Assembly (NCBI GenBank): GCA_911810475.1
Contig: OU461276.1
Coordinates: 3,845,501 to 3,909,500 of the forward strand
Source: Candidatus Celerinatantimonas neptuna
GTDB lineage: Bacteria; Pseudomonadota; Gammaproteobacteria; Enterobacterales; Celerinatantimonadaceae
Length of the DNA: 64,000 bases
Direction of reading: 5' to 3'
The notes under the pieces are model-generated. The model was given only the letters and a program-made list of their open reading frames with translations, did no database searches and was not told the DNA's origin. Positions within the stretch are counted from its first letter, which is position 1. The number at the start of each line of letters is the position of its first letter. This document shows, in pieces, positions 17,832 through 25,025 of this stretch. Made by a program: the position numbers and the translations under genes.

Positions 17832-19103
17832 TTACCTCCTGAAGACGGCATTAAGTTCATCTTGCAAGCCAAAAAATCGTGCTTTTTCCATTAAGACAGA
17901 ACGCTGCATCAATCCTGAAGTCACATAATTACCGACAACCTTACCTTCTTGTTGAACCGAATCAGGCTGAAAATGGAAGATTTCCTCCATTACGACCGAT
18001 TGACCTTCCAAACCAACGACTTCACTGATACTGATCAATCGACGACTCCCATCATGAAGCCTTGATATCTGAATAATTAAATCAATTGCGCTAACAATCG
18101 TCCTGCGAATAGCTTCCAGCGGTAATGAAGAGGTTGCCATCATGACCATACTTTCAACCCTGGTAATTGCATCTCGGGGGGTATTGGCATGCAATGTCGT
18201 CATTGAACCATCATGACCGGTATTCATTGCCTGTAACATCTCAAAAGCCTCAGCACCACGACACTCGCCGACAATCACCCGATCGGGTCGCATCCTGAGT
18301 GAATTGATAACCAACTGACGCTGACCAATCGCGCCTGACCCTTCAATACCAGCAGTTCTCGTCTCTAAACGAACAACATGAGGTTGTTGCAATTGCAACT
18401 CTGCCGCGTCTTCAATTGTCACAATTCGTTCTTTAGGTGAAATATAATGAGATAACGCATTCAACAATGTTGTTTTCCCTGACCCGGTTCCCCCAGAAAT
18501 TAAAACATTTAAACGGCAACGCGCTGCAATCGCTAACAATTTTGCCATTTCCGGGCTCATAGAGTCATTTTCAGTCAGATCTTCGAGTCCCAACTTTTGC
18601 TTCTTAAATTTACGAATCGAGATGGATGTTCCATCAATTGCAATAGGAGGCACAACAATATTGACACGGCTCCCATCCGCCAGCCGCGCATCACACATAG
18701 GAACCGATTCATCAACACGCCGGCCAATCCGGGCAGCAATCCGCTTAGCAATATCTAAAACCTGTTGCTCATCAACAAACGTAATATCCGATTTTTCGAC
18801 AAGCCCATTACGTTCAATAAAAATATGATCAGCCCCATTCACCATAATATCGTTAATCGATTCATCATCCATCAGAGGTTGCAGCGGCCCCAATCCCGTC
18901 AATTCATCTCTTAAATTATTGACATATTCATTACGAACCAACTGTGGAACAGGCAACCGCTGTTGAGTAATCAAAACATCAACAGCCTGGCCTAATTGTT
19001 CCTGAAGCTGCGCAGATGTCATTGATGCCAAAGCATCGACATCAATGACATCAAAAATACGCTGCCGGAGTTTTTTATAAATTTCTTTTGTAACAATCGC
19101 CAT
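17832..19103 (-). CDS. tadA: Tad pilus assembly/secretion ATPase TadA (CpaF)
   Basis: A 423-aa hexameric type II/IV secretion ATPase. The Walker A motif GGTGSGKT is at residues 204-211. The Walker B-like region RPDRVIVGECRGAEAFEML and the His-box HDGSMTTLHANTP follow, and the N-terminal domain contains LGPLQPLMDDESINDIMVNG, characteristic of CpaF/TadA. Arg-rich segments RIAARIGRRVDES and ISIRKF are the arginine-finger/ASP-box-region motifs of this family. It powers Flp assembly. Neighbours are tadZ upstream (6 bases) and tadB downstream (3 bases). Confidence 0.96.
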   Translation of the reverse strand: MAIVTKEIYKKLRQRIFDVIDVDALASMTSAQLQEQLGQAVDVLITQQRLPVPQLVRNEYVNNLRDELTGLGPLQPLMDDESINDIMVNGADHIFIERNGLVEKSDITFVDEQQVLDIAKRIAARIGRRVDESVPMCDARLADGSRVNIVVPPIAIDGTSISIRKFKKQKLGLEDLTENDSMSPEMAKLLAIAARCRLNVLISGGTGSGKTTLLNALSHYISPKERIVTIEDAAELQLQQPHVVRLETRTAGIEGSGAIGQRQLVINSLRMRPDRVIVGECRGAEAFEMLQAMNTGHDGSMTTLHANTPRDAITRVESMVMMATSSLPLEAIRRTIVSAIDLIIQISRLHDGSRRLISISEVVGLEGQSVVMEEIFHFQPDSVQQEGKVVGNYVTSGLMQRSVLMEKARFFGLQDELNAVFRR

Positions 19104-19109
19104 AATCGA

Positions 19110-20375
19110 TTATCGCTTCGATGCAATATACTGACGTAATGAACTGAGCCATGATGTGTTCCCTGAAAGGCGTTCTCCCATGATCAATTTCACTAAATTT
19201 TTTAAAGGCTGCGCCGCTTTAGTTTTTGAACGATACAGATGCTGCTGGTGCAGTTTCATTTGATTTAACTGAGGAACAAATGGAATCACGACATCAATCT
19301 TAACACCTAAATATTTTTCAATTTCACCCTTGCTGACCGCATTATATCTTTCATGTGCACGCTGATTTACCACCACCAATAACCGTAGAGGATGATCCAA
19401 TTCCTTACGGTATTTTCTCACTTCACTAATGATCCGGCTTGCATCTCTAACCGCAGAGACAGAAGGTTCAACCACCACAATCACACTATCATATCTTTTC
19501 GCAATCCAATCCAGATGACGCTCAAAGCCGACGCTGGCTGATAAATCTTCAACAACAAAATTGCTATCTATCGCAACTAATTCAACGATACTATCCGTTA
19601 AATCCCGCATATCATCATGCGATCGCTGTTCTGCATTAAGTGATAAAAAACTGAGTCTTTCTGTAATCTCACTCAATAGTGATTTAGCCGCCCGGGTATC
19701 CAAAGAGGCTGCAATAGAGCCTGCCTGTAATGTATTTTTTTGCAAATCATCACGAGCCAACATTACATCCAGATTGCCACCATCGTAATTATGATCAACC
19801 AACAGGCACATTGCGCTTTTCTGATCGGCCAATAAATAGGCTATTTCTGAACACAAAAGAGACGTTCCAACTCCACCTTTCGCTCCGTAAACACCAATAT
19901 ACTTTGCTTTCCGATTTTGTCCTGGTCCCCTTTGTCGTTGACGGTTATCCGATACCCCCACAACAAAATCAATCAATTCCTGTTTTGTCACTGGCCAAAA
20001 TAGATAATAAAAACCCAGAGCCTTTAAACTACGAATCGTCGATATAGCATCTTCTTGCCCGATGATGATCACTGAAGCATGATTCGGCAACATATGACTG
20101 ATTCGCTCAGCATCCTTCGCAACATCCACACTACGGTTTAACTCAACCAGAACAATCTCAGGGTCATTTTCATCGACATATTGCCCGATGACGCTATCCC
20201 GGTTTTCTTGTAAATCCGGAACTTCATAACCTTCGAACCGAAAAGCTTCTTCAACTAATTCAGCACACTCAACCCCCTGATAAAACACCACAGTGTTTGG
20301 CATACTTTTAATCGGCGCATCTTCGGTTGTCGATTGATTTTTTTGTAATAATTCCGAGAGATCCAACCCAGCCAT
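19110..20375 (-). CDS. tadZ: TadZ/CpaE-like MinD-family localisation protein
   Basis: A 421-aa protein with an N-terminal receiver-like domain (about residues 27-145, with PEIVLVELN and the ending LFWPVTKQELIDF) and a C-terminal ParA/MinD-like ATPase domain from about 158. The P-loop reads KGGVGTS (166-172). The residue after the last Gly is Thr where classical ParA/MinD has Lys, a variation I recall from some TadZ/CpaE proteins. DHNYDGGNLDVML and DSVIVVVEPSVSAVRDA follow. TadZ/CpaE places the Tad machine at its site in the cell. The start shares one base with the preceding stop. Confidence 0.9.
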   Translation of the reverse strand: MAGLDLSELLQKNQSTTEDAPIKSMPNTVVFYQGVECAELVEEAFRFEGYEVPDLQENRDSVIGQYVDENDPEIVLVELNRSVDVAKDAERISHMLPNHASVIIIGQEDAISTIRSLKALGFYYLFWPVTKQELIDFVVGVSDNRQRQRGPGQNRKAKYIGVYGAKGGVGTSLLCSEIAYLLADQKSAMCLLVDHNYDGGNLDVMLARDDLQKNTLQAGSIAASLDTRAAKSLLSEITERLSFLSLNAEQRSHDDMRDLTDSIVELVAIDSNFVVEDLSASVGFERHLDWIAKRYDSVIVVVEPSVSAVRDASRIISEVRKYRKELDHPLRLLVVVNQRAHERYNAVSKGEIEKYLGVKIDVVIPFVPQLNQMKLHQQHLYRSKTKAAQPLKNLVKLIMGERLSGNTSWLSSLRQYIASKR

Positions 20376-20866
20376 TAGTTCATATCCTCTTTTTCAACCA
20401 TCCGTTGCGGATTCACCATTGACTTCCAGCGCATGTAATCCACTACGCACAACACTGAATGTTGATGTTCCCCATTGAGATATAACACATGTTGCTCTGG
20501 GCACTGCTTCATATTGACATGATAGATAGTATAACGGATTGTGACACCAGGACGTCTGCTCGCATGACTTATTATATTTTTAGCAGGAACCCCCTGGCCA
20601 ATGAGCCAATCATTAATAGCCTGAGCTCGCTTTGAGAAGCCATCAGATGCATATATATCAATCGGATAAACCCGCAATTTATTCAGGAATGGAGACAATG
20701 TCCGGACAATACTATTCCAGGCACGATGACTCAAGGGAGCATCGAATGCCCACTGCTGCACACTGGGAGTCAGTGTCATATCTGCACCCTGTATTGGTCG
20801 CATAGAGGACATGGAGGAACAGCTAGCTAGCACAAACGGGAAAATTATCCAAAAATAACGGATCAT
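20375..20866 (-). CDS. RcpB/CpaD-position outer membrane lipoprotein
   Basis: A 163-aa lipoprotein with a signal peptide and lipobox ending VLASC (Cys about residue 16). The body has a region (RVYPIDIYASDGFSKRAQAI, NDWLIGQGVPAKNI) resembling an OmpA/CpaD-type fold in which a partner sequence index is counted, and two Cys near the C-terminus (MKQCPEQ, SVLCVVD). It lies between the rcpA secretin and tadZ, where rcpB or cpaD sits in other tad loci, with a 4-base overlap on rcpA and one base on tadZ. Direct similarity to RcpB or CpaD is weak by eye, so the name is positional. Confidence 0.65.
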   Translation of the reverse strand: MIRYFWIIFPFVLASCSSMSSMRPIQGADMTLTPSVQQWAFDAPLSHRAWNSIVRTLSPFLNKLRVYPIDIYASDGFSKRAQAINDWLIGQGVPAKNIISHASRRPGVTIRYTIYHVNMKQCPEQHVLYLNGEHQHSVLCVVDYMRWKSMVNPQRMVEKEDMN

Positions 20867-22257
20867 TGTTTAAATCCTCCCTGAGATAGCAACGCATTAG
20901 TCTGTGAATCGGTATTCCCATTCACATTTGGTCGAACTCCAAACCAACGATTTAATATAGACGTACGTTGCATCATTGGTAATTTGATATCTGTTGGCGA
21001 AACAGGGTGAACAAGGTTGACTGTAGCAACGATAATTAATTCCGTATTTCTCCGGGTCGTCTCGGTATAGCGAAATAATGCCCCTAAAATAGGAATATCA
21101 CCAATAAATGGAACTTTCTGAAGTGATTCTTCCTCCTCTTTACTCAATAAGCCGCCAAGAACAAAACTCTGCCCATCACCTAACTCAACCGTTGTTGTTG
21201 CTTTACGTGTTTTAAACGATGGAATATCCAGTAAGGTAGATTGATATTCGGTATCTTCAGTGCTGACTTCAGGGCTAAGAGTTAGCCGGATATTATGATC
21301 GCTCATCACCTTAGCAGCCAGATTAAGCTTCACACCATATTCTTTATAAGTCACCTGATAAGAATTATCGTATGCGGTCACAATCGGTAACTCTCCCCCA
21401 ACCAGAAAGCTAGCCGTTTCACCTGAAATTACCGAAAGATTCGGCTCAGCCAGAATTTGTCCTACGCTGTCATTATTCAACGCTGAAATAAACGTTGCGA
21501 TATTACTGGCGCTGACATGATTGATATAGTTGAAAAACTGACCATTTCCTTTAAATGTATCATCAACCATAGAGCCCCATTTAACACCCAGTTGAGCAAT
21601 ATAGGCTGTTGAAACCTCAGCAACAGAGAGTTTTACGTTGACCTGTTTAACACCACTTACTGTTAAATTATCAATAATTCCGCTGTAATGCTCTTGTGAC
21701 AGATAATCCAGAGGGTACTTTTGATTAGAGTTAGCTGATAAATTACCAGACTGACTTGAACTGGAAGAACTCGAGTTTGAATTTTGTAAATATATACTCT
21801 TCTGCTTGTCTGCTTTTTTCTTTAATAGCGTACCCACTAACTGATAAATATCATCGCGGGTTTTTAAATCAGGAACATTGCCACTTAATACGACCTGCTC
21901 CCCAATATTTGAAACGTTAATATGAAGTTTAGGATAGTAAATGGCTATTTTTTGTTCTATTGCAGTCATACTTTTATTCACAATGATCTGTTCATTCAGC
22001 AAGGTTTTCCCCTGCTTATCATAGAGAATAAACGCTGTTTCCCCGATTTTTTTGCCAAACACTACAACTCGATGCGCATCAAGGACTCTGTAATCGGCAA
22101 TACTTGGATCAGAGACAAAGGCTGTATCAATAATTGACTGACTGTGCAGTGTCTGTGCACTGCCTGAAGCCAGGTTTAAAACAGCAGCAAAAGACATCTG
22201 CCCCCATAGAAGGATAAAGGCGCCCCCAGTAATAATCTGATAAATGCTTTTCAACAT
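20863..22257 (-). CDS. rcpA: Tad outer membrane secretin RcpA (CpaC)
   Basis: A 464-aa secretin. It has a signal peptide (residues 1-24), an N-terminal periplasmic domain with a BON-like part (IYYPKLHINVSNIGEQVVLSGNVPDLKTRDDIYQLV is the region near 105-140), a Ser-rich linker (SNSSSSSSSQSG) and the secretin core. The core has ILAEPNLSVISGETASFLVGGELPI and the C-terminal VPFIGDIPILGALFRYTETTRRNTELIIVATVNLV, the diagnostic secretin signature. It forms the channel through which the Flp pilus leaves the cell. It starts 3 bases after rcpC. Confidence 0.95.
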   Translation of the reverse strand: MLKSIYQIITGGAFILLWGQMSFAAVLNLASGSAQTLHSQSIIDTAFVSDPSIADYRVLDAHRVVVFGKKIGETAFILYDKQGKTLLNEQIIVNKSMTAIEQKIAIYYPKLHINVSNIGEQVVLSGNVPDLKTRDDIYQLVGTLLKKKADKQKSIYLQNSNSSSSSSSQSGNLSANSNQKYPLDYLSQEHYSGIIDNLTVSGVKQVNVKLSVAEVSTAYIAQLGVKWGSMVDDTFKGNGQFFNYINHVSASNIATFISALNNDSVGQILAEPNLSVISGETASFLVGGELPIVTAYDNSYQVTYKEYGVKLNLAAKVMSDHNIRLTLSPEVSTEDTEYQSTLLDIPSFKTRKATTTVELGDGQSFVLGGLLSKEEEESLQKVPFIGDIPILGALFRYTETTRRNTELIIVATVNLVHPVSPTDIKLPMMQRTSILNRWFGVRPNVNGNTDSQTNALLSQGGFKQ

Positions 22258-22260
22258 GGG

Positions 22261-23064
22261 TCAGCGCTCCTGAATTGCGTTATCAACAGAAAATGATTTA
22301 CCGCGCAACTCTTTAACTGCCACATATCCCGGAATCACATCTCGTACAGTAACTTTACTTTGTTCACCGTATGCAAAAGTACCTGAGGCGTTGATACGGA
22401 AGATATAAAGCTTACCAATCCGTTGAGCAATAATTGTTTTAGCAATTTGTTTCTGAGATAACGCCAAAACAACTGACATCTTAGATTTATTCTTATCATC
22501 ATGATTAACAGTTAATACTTTAACATGTCTTAACAAGGGAGAAACCGTCAGTCCACTAACATGTTTAAAGCTACTCGGTTCTGCATTAACCGTTCCTTTA
22601 GAGGAAGAGAGCAACATTACATTAACGAACTCATTCGTGTGGATTTTCATAACATCCACTTGCTGAAGGTTAAAAGCGATTGGATATGCAATCTTATCTT
22701 TTGGTGTAATCAGAGCAAGATAATCACTACTCTGAGGCACCGAGAAATCTTGCTGGGTAACGGACTGCCCCTGAACAATATTACGTCTGGCAACCATTCC
22801 TTTAAAAAAATGAAAATAACGATTGTCAGATATACCATAGAGGCGAATTGCCTGAGAACGAGTCATCACATGTTTATTTAACATATGTTTCTCAAATGAC
22901 TGTCCAGCTTTAACAGGCTGATTGGTCAGATAAAATGTGACTTCAACAGGCTCTGATTTTTTCACATCTGTAGATGTATGCTTCGGTGAAAAAAGACCAG
23001 TTAGAGAAGCAATACCTAAAAATATAGCAAAAAAAGCGATTATAAAGATAAATTTTGAATTCAC
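22261..23064 (-). CDS. rcpC: Tad pilus assembly protein RcpC (CpaB)
   Basis: A 267-aa protein with an N-terminal membrane anchor/signal (residues 5-26) followed by a periplasmic SAF-like domain: VTFYLTNQPVKAGQSFEKHMLN and MVARRNIVQGQSVTQQDFS are the typical CpaB beta-clip segments. The C-terminal portion (PYPIAFNLQQVDVMKIHTNEFVNVML and LHGKSFSV-like residues) corresponds to the RcpC/CpaB domain. Family members associate with the secretin and modify pilus assembly. Located between tadV (13 bases) and rcpA (3 bases). Confidence 0.9.
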   Translation of the reverse strand: MNSKFIFIIAFFAIFLGIASLTGLFSPKHTSTDVKKSEPVEVTFYLTNQPVKAGQSFEKHMLNKHVMTRSQAIRLYGISDNRYFHFFKGMVARRNIVQGQSVTQQDFSVPQSSDYLALITPKDKIAYPIAFNLQQVDVMKIHTNEFVNVMLLSSSKGTVNAEPSSFKHVSGLTVSPLLRHVKVLTVNHDDKNKSKMSVVLALSQKQIAKTIIAQRIGKLYIFRINASGTFAYGEQSKVTVRDVIPGYVAVKELRGKSFSVDNAIQER

Positions 23065-23077
23065 GTCGTCTTTCCAT

Positions 23078-23503
23078 TTACGAAAGCCAGAGACAAAATA
23101 ATCCCGATAGGCTAATGGCAGGAATTAACGGCAAGCCACTCGATTTAAGTACCGGCTTAAAATAGATTATCAGATAAAATAACAGACAGCTGAATAAACT
23201 AATTATAGCTGTAAAAAAACCAAATAATAGCAATTGCTTAGAAGAAATTAAAATTCCCCAAATGGCTAGTAATTTACTATCAGCAGCACCTAAAACTTTA
23301 AGAAAAGATGCTAGTATACCAACCAATATAATCATGGAGCTAACAAATATGCTATTAATATCAGGTATCCGATGTTGTTCAATTAATATAACAATCCCTG
23401 TTAACAATATAAATAAAAGATATCCATTATTAACTTGCCTATAACGGATATCTAAATAACTAACAAAGATACACTCTACTAACAATAACAAAAAAAGAGA
23501 CAT
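23078..23503 (-). CDS. tadV: Flp prepilin peptidase TadV (CpaA)
   Basis: A 141-aa polytopic membrane aspartic protease, the short form of prepilin peptidase that lacks the N-methylation domain. The two catalytic aspartates are visible: Asp18 in SYLDIRYRQVNN and the second in KVLGAADSKLLA (a GxxD version of the GxGD motif) near residue 74. It cleaves the leader from Flp, TadE and TadF. It lies 64 bases after flp. Confidence 0.93.
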   Translation of the reverse strand: MSLFLLLLVECIFVSYLDIRYRQVNNGYLLFILLTGIVILIEQHRIPDINSIFVSSMIILVGILASFLKVLGAADSKLLAIWGILISSKQLLLFGFFTAIISLFSCLLFYLIIYFKPVLKSSGLPLIPAISLSGLFCLWLS

Positions 23504-23567
23504 ATCTTATATAATTACAAACAAATTAATTTCTAAAATTAAATAGCTCAACAATGAAGATATCTCA

Positions 23568-23789
23568 CTAGCTACCATTGGCTTTTGTAATATTAGCACT
23601 CACAGTAGACATAGCACCTTTCAATGCAGTTTCCAAAGTACCATCTTTTCCAAATACAGCTAAGACAATCGCCGATACAGCTACAGCTAAAATAGCATAT
23701 TCAACCGCTGTTACCCCACGATTATCCTTCAAAAAAAACTCAAAAGCCAACTTGGCTTTAACATACCCTAAAGTGATCAAATTAGTCAT
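23568..23789 (-). CDS. flp: Flp major pilin
   Basis: A 73-aa Flp-family prepilin. The leader ends DNRG and the mature protein begins VTAVEYAILAVAVSAIVLAVF, with the Glu at +5 and adjacent Tyr that define the Flp motif. The mature pilin would be about 47 residues. The ATG at 23789 is chosen over the one at 23795 because GAGG upstream then has a 7-base spacer. It is the first gene of the tad operon, and the AT-rich 280 bases upstream must hold its promoter. The gap of 64 bases to tadV contains no strong hairpin, so differential expression is not explained by a visible attenuator. Confidence 0.95.
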   Translation of the reverse strand: MTNLITLGYVKAKLAFEFFLKDNRGVTAVEYAILAVAVSAIVLAVFGKDGTLETALKGAMSTVSANITKANGS

Positions 23790-23984
23790 TGTCATACCTC
23801 AACGGTTACCATGATTTAATAAGGTTATCCATTACCTGTGTATGTGGATAACAGCAACTATACAACCAAATAAATAATGACTGATTTTCATGAATAAATG
23901 ATGAATCCAAAAACAACAGTCATTTGATACATTGACTTGCGCTTAAAGATAGCTATAGGAATCACAATTGTAAATCAAATTTTA

Positions 23985-24014
23985 CAAAAAAAATAAAAAA
24001 CCAACTAATGGTTT
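23985..24014 (-). terminator. Candidate terminator after the rluA-like gene
   Basis: On the minus strand AAACCA (24014-24009) and TGGTTT (24003-23998) form a 6-bp stem with a 5-base loop, followed by a long T-rich tract (TTTTATTTTTTTTG). It lies 65 bases beyond the pseudouridine synthase stop and would insulate flp from that transcript. The stem is short and AT-rich. Confidence 0.45.
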
Positions 24015-24078
24015 AATAAATATTAAACTAAATCCGGAATACAATCAGTAAATAAAGATCGATCATCATTCTAAAGTA

Positions 24079-24996
24079 CTAGCCCTTTAATAATCTATTC
24101 ATCACATTCCAATTATTAGTTATTTCATTTATATAGTCACCTATTATTAGCTTCACTTTTGAGGCATGTAACAGATGAAAATAAGATCCCAAAATCTGAT
24201 AATCGTTTTCGGATAGCCCACTTTTAAGTCGCTTTAAAAAATAATAACCATCAAATGAATAAATTTTGTCGCCGACAATTGGATATCCTAAATGAGATAA
24301 ATGAACGCGTATCTGATGTTTTCGGCCTGTTTCTAAACGGCATGCAATAAGACTAACATCCCTATACCGTTCTAAAACTTCAAAATGGGTAGCGCTATAT
24401 TGGCCTGATTCATTCTGTTTACATACATGCATACGACAACGAATTGGGCTTGTATCACGTGTCGCCAAATGACATTCCAGTGACCTTTTATTCCACGCAG
24501 GTTTACCCCAGACCAGCGCATGATATTCTTTATGGATCATTAATTCATGTAACTTTGGCTGCCATAATCTGGCTGCATCCTGATCCTTCCCCAATAAAAG
24601 AATACCGGAAGTTTCCTGGTCTAAACGATGCAATAAATGTGCATTTGGGTATCCATTTTGTTGAACTAACCCAACCAAATGAGTTTCCGGATGCCGGGTA
24701 GTTTGACTCACAGGCAATCCGGCAGGCTTATTGACCGCTAAAAGTGACTCATTTTCCCACAGTAGCTGCCAATTCTTGGGCACGTTAGGTTCTTGATAAC
24801 CATCAACCCAATATTCTAAATGTTGGCCTTGCTGAAGCACATGGAACCAGTCCACTTTCAGCCCATCAACTAATACCTGTTGATTTGCCCAACGTATTTG
24901 CCATTCATCAGACGAACTCTGGGGATGGCACTGTTCGAGAACATCATGAAGCGATGACCCACACCAACGCTTGGGAATTTTTACTTGAAAACGCAT
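24079..24996 (-). CDS. RluA-family pseudouridine synthase
   Basis: A 305-aa pseudouridine synthase of the RluA/RluC/RluD family. The catalytic Asp126 lies in HLLHRLDQETSGILL, the family active-site motif. The other conserved blocks are NKPAGLPV, HKEYHALVWG and ETGRKHQIRVHLSHLGYPIVGDKIY. The N-terminal 80 residues have no clear S4 domain. It converts specific uridines in rRNA or tRNA to pseudouridine. The exact target cannot be told from sequence, and the closest subfamily may be the RluA-like YqcB/TruC or RluD group. It is followed by an AT-rich terminator and then the tad operon in the same direction. Confidence 0.9.
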   Translation of the reverse strand: MRFQVKIPKRWCGSSLHDVLEQCHPQSSSDEWQIRWANQQVLVDGLKVDWFHVLQQGQHLEYWVDGYQEPNVPKNWQLLWENESLLAVNKPAGLPVSQTTRHPETHLVGLVQQNGYPNAHLLHRLDQETSGILLLGKDQDAARLWQPKLHELMIHKEYHALVWGKPAWNKRSLECHLATRDTSPIRCRMHVCKQNESGQYSATHFEVLERYRDVSLIACRLETGRKHQIRVHLSHLGYPIVGDKIYSFDGYYFLKRLKSGLSENDYQILGSYFHLLHASKVKLIIGDYINEITNNWNVMNRLLKG

Positions 24997-25025
24997 AAGT
25001 ACAACATCGGCACCATCTACAAAAA

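Noticed and set aside
23504-23567. Attenuator between flp and tadV
   Set aside because: No hairpin of useful length in the 64 bases, although a drop in expression after the major pilin is common.
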